A DNA stretch of 64,000 nt, from positions 70,082,212 through 70,146,211 of the forward strand of contig CM075760.1 of assembly GCA_037974335.1 (NCBI GenBank). Direction: 5' to 3'. The position numbers and the translations under genes are program-made. Below are positions 62,401 to 64,000 of the stretch, piece by piece. This stretch comes from Prionace glauca (lineage: Eukaryota; Chordata; Chondrichthyes; Carcharhiniformes; Carcharhinidae). Positions within the stretch are counted from its first letter, which is position 1; each line of letters begins with the position of its first letter. The notes under the pieces are model-generated. The model was given only the letters and a program-made list of their open reading frames with translations, was not told the DNA's origin and ran no database searches.

Positions 62401-63687
62401 GTAGAGAGGATGTTTGTTGGGGGGGGGGGTCGGGACAGGGTGGATGTAGAGAGGATGTTTGTTGGGGGGGGGAGGTCTGGACAGGGTGGATGTAGAGAGG
62501 ATGTTTGTTGGGGGGGAGGGGTCTGGACAGGGTGGATGTAGAGAGGATGTTTGTTGGGGGGGGGGTCTGGACAGGGTGGATGTAGAGAGGATGTTTGTTG
62601 GGGGGGGGGTCGGGACAGGGTGGATGTAGAGAGGATGTTTGTTGGGGGGGGTCGGGACAGGGTGGATGTAGAGAGGATGTTTGTTGGGGGGGGGGTCGGG
62701 ACAGGGTGGATGTAGAGAGGATGTTTGTTGGGGGGGGGGTCGGGACAGGGTGGATGTAGAGAGGATGTTTGTTGGGGGGGGGGTCGGGACAGGGTGGATG
62801 TAGAGAGGATGTTTTGTTGGGGGGGGGGTCGGGACAGGGTGGATGTAGAGAGGATGTTTGTTGGGGGGGGAGGGGTCGGGACAGGGTGGATGTAGAGAGG
62901 ATGTTTGTTGGGGGGGGGGTCGGGACAGGGTGGATGTAGAGAGGATGTTTGTTGGGGGGGGGGGTCGGGACAGGGTGGATGTAGAGAGGATGTTTGTTGG
63001 GGGGGGGGGTCGGGACAGGGTGGATGTAGAGAGGATGTTTGTTGGGGGGGGGGGGTCGGGACAGGGTGGATGTAGAGAGGATGTTTGTTGGGGGGGGGGG
63101 TCTGGACAGGGTGGATGTAGAGAGGATGTTTGTTGGGGGGGGGGGGTCGGGACAGGGTGGATGTAGAGAGGATGTTTGTTGGGGGGGGGGTCTGGACAGG
63201 GTGGATGTAGAGAGGATGTTTGTTGGGGGGGGGGGGTCTGGACAGGGTGGATGTAGAGAGGATGTTTGTTGGGGGGGGGGGGTCTGGACAGGGTGGATGT
63301 AGAGAGGATGTTTGTTGGGGGGGGGGGGTCGGGACAGGGTGGATGTAGAGAGGATGTTTGTTGGGGGGGGGGTCGGGACAGGGTGGATGTAGAGAGGATG
63401 TTTGTTGGGGGGGGGGGTCGGGACAGGGTGGATGTAGAGAGGATGTTTGTTGGGGGGGGGGTCGGGACAGGGTGGATGTAGAGAGGATGTTTGTTGGGGG
63501 GGGGGGGTCGGGACAGGGTGGATGTAGAGAGGATGTTTGTTGGGGGGGGGGGGGGGTCGGGACAGGGTGGATGTAGAGAGGATGTTTGTGGGGGGGGGGG
63601 TCGGGACAGGGTGGATGTAGAGAGGATGTTTGTTGGGGGGGGGGTCGGGACAGGGTGGATGTAGAGAGGATGTTTGTTGGGGGGGGG
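59405..63687 (+). repeat. G-rich ~45-bp minisatellite (about 95 units)
   Basis: Each unit has 'ggacagggtggatgtagaga' and 'ggatgtttgtt' followed by a run of about 7 to 17 G, then 'tcgg' or 'tctgg'. Length variation is almost all in the G run. The non-G part encodes LDRVDVERMFV in the LINE frame, matching the CR1 ORF2 block at 350-385 and 59326-59404. No unit has a stop codon in any minus-strand frame, which produces a 4.37-kb open but meaningless frame there (63695-59325). Confidence 0.95.
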
Positions 63688-63782
63688 ATGTTCACTGTTT
63701 GAAAATAAACGGGGTGACCCCTCTCACACAGAGATGAGGGAGAAAGATTTCCTCTCAGATGGACTCAGTCTCTGCAACTCAC
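63688..63782 (+). mobile_element. CR1 fragment, right of the minisatellite
   Basis: 'tttgaaaataaacggggtga' then 'cacacagagatgagggagaa' and 'gatttcctctcagatgg' correspond to the CR1 FRTELRRNFFTQRV region. It continues the ORF2 segment that stands left of the minisatellite, so the minisatellite grew inside one CR1 copy. Confidence 0.7.
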
Positions 63783-63983
63783 GGGCGGCACAGTGATACA
63801 CTGGGCGAGCACTGCTGTCTCACAGCACCTGGGACCCGGGTTCGATTCCCGGGGGGCACGGTGACACAGTGGGTTAGCGCTGCTGTCTCACAGAGCCAGG
63901 GACCCGGGTTCGATTCCCGGGGGGGACGGTGACACAGTGGGTTAACACTGCTGTCTCACAGCGCCAGGGACCCGGGTTCGATT
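63783..63983 (+). repeat. Three tandem SINE tRNA-like heads
   Basis: B-box sequence 'gggttcgatt' recurs with its 'ttcgatt' at 63841, 63909 and 63977, exactly 68 bp apart. Each is preceded by 'ctgctgtctcacag' and an A-box-like 'gacacagtgggtta'. The heads follow one another without the SINE body. The third is cut off in its B box. Confidence 0.85.
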
Positions 63984-64000
63984 ACACAGTGAGCACGTGA
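63984..64000 (+). repeat. 17-bp match to 59286-59302
   Basis: 'acacagtgagcacgtga' occurs here at the window end and in the candidate exon at 59286-59302. The match may continue beyond the window, which would make the intervening ~4.7 kb one unit of a larger tandem duplication. Confidence 0.5.

Noticed and set aside
59325-63695. A 1,456-codon open frame on the minus strand
   Set aside because: The minisatellite unit has no stop codon in any minus-strand frame, so length is an artefact of tandem repetition; the frame slips with every G-run change and the protein is a Pro/His/Ser repeat with no domain.
63783-63983. Genuine tRNA genes
   Set aside because: Only tRNA-like A and B boxes of SINE heads at 68-bp spacing; no cloverleaf with anticodon arm was recognised.

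Overview
The window looks like the genome of a cartilaginous fish, most likely a shark. The evidence is the repeat content: tRNA-headed SINEs of the elasmobranch (HE1-like) kind, several CR1-clade LINE families whose 3' ends the SINEs share, and an L2-like LINE. No confident host gene, non-coding RNA gene or bacterial feature is present; one short candidate exon (59147-59304) is the only possible host coding sequence.

Layout. 1-1890: a mosaic of broken LINE and SINE pieces in both orientations. 1891-49602: one giant tandem array of a ~54-bp satellite (roughly 590 monomers) with 18 embedded pieces of two CR1 LINEs, all on the + strand. Family A occurs as eight ~1,056-bp copies, four further ~798-bp copies (called C here) are A copies with a shortened 5' side, and family B occurs as six ~700-720-bp copies. 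Copies of each family share the same junctions with the satellite. So one insertion of each LINE was carried along as the satellite duplicated, giving multi-kb higher-order repeats with offsets of 5,931/6,090, 3,976, 3,068 and 865 bp. 42117-49602 is LINE-free satellite with its own ~2.39-kb higher-order period.

49603-59325: nested retroelements. They include a CR1 fragment interrupted by an independent family-A copy, and a nearly full-length minus-strand family-B CR1 (52011-56936) inserted into an older L2-like LINE. That CR1 has ORF1 with a zinc-finger-like N-terminus and an SGNH esterase, ORF2 with APE endonuclease and RT, and 213-bp tandem 5' repeats. Both ORFs are broken, and ORF1 also carries a SINE. 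59326-63782: a CR1 3' fragment split by a G-rich ~45-bp minisatellite of about 95 units. 63783-64000: three tandem SINE tRNA-like heads, then 17 bp repeating sequence from 59286-59302.

The main biological point is that both tandem arrays appear to be born from retroelements: the 54-bp satellite from the 3' half of a SINE, and the G-rich minisatellite from a short piece of CR1 ORF2. The first array then acted as a landing and amplification platform for LINE fragments.
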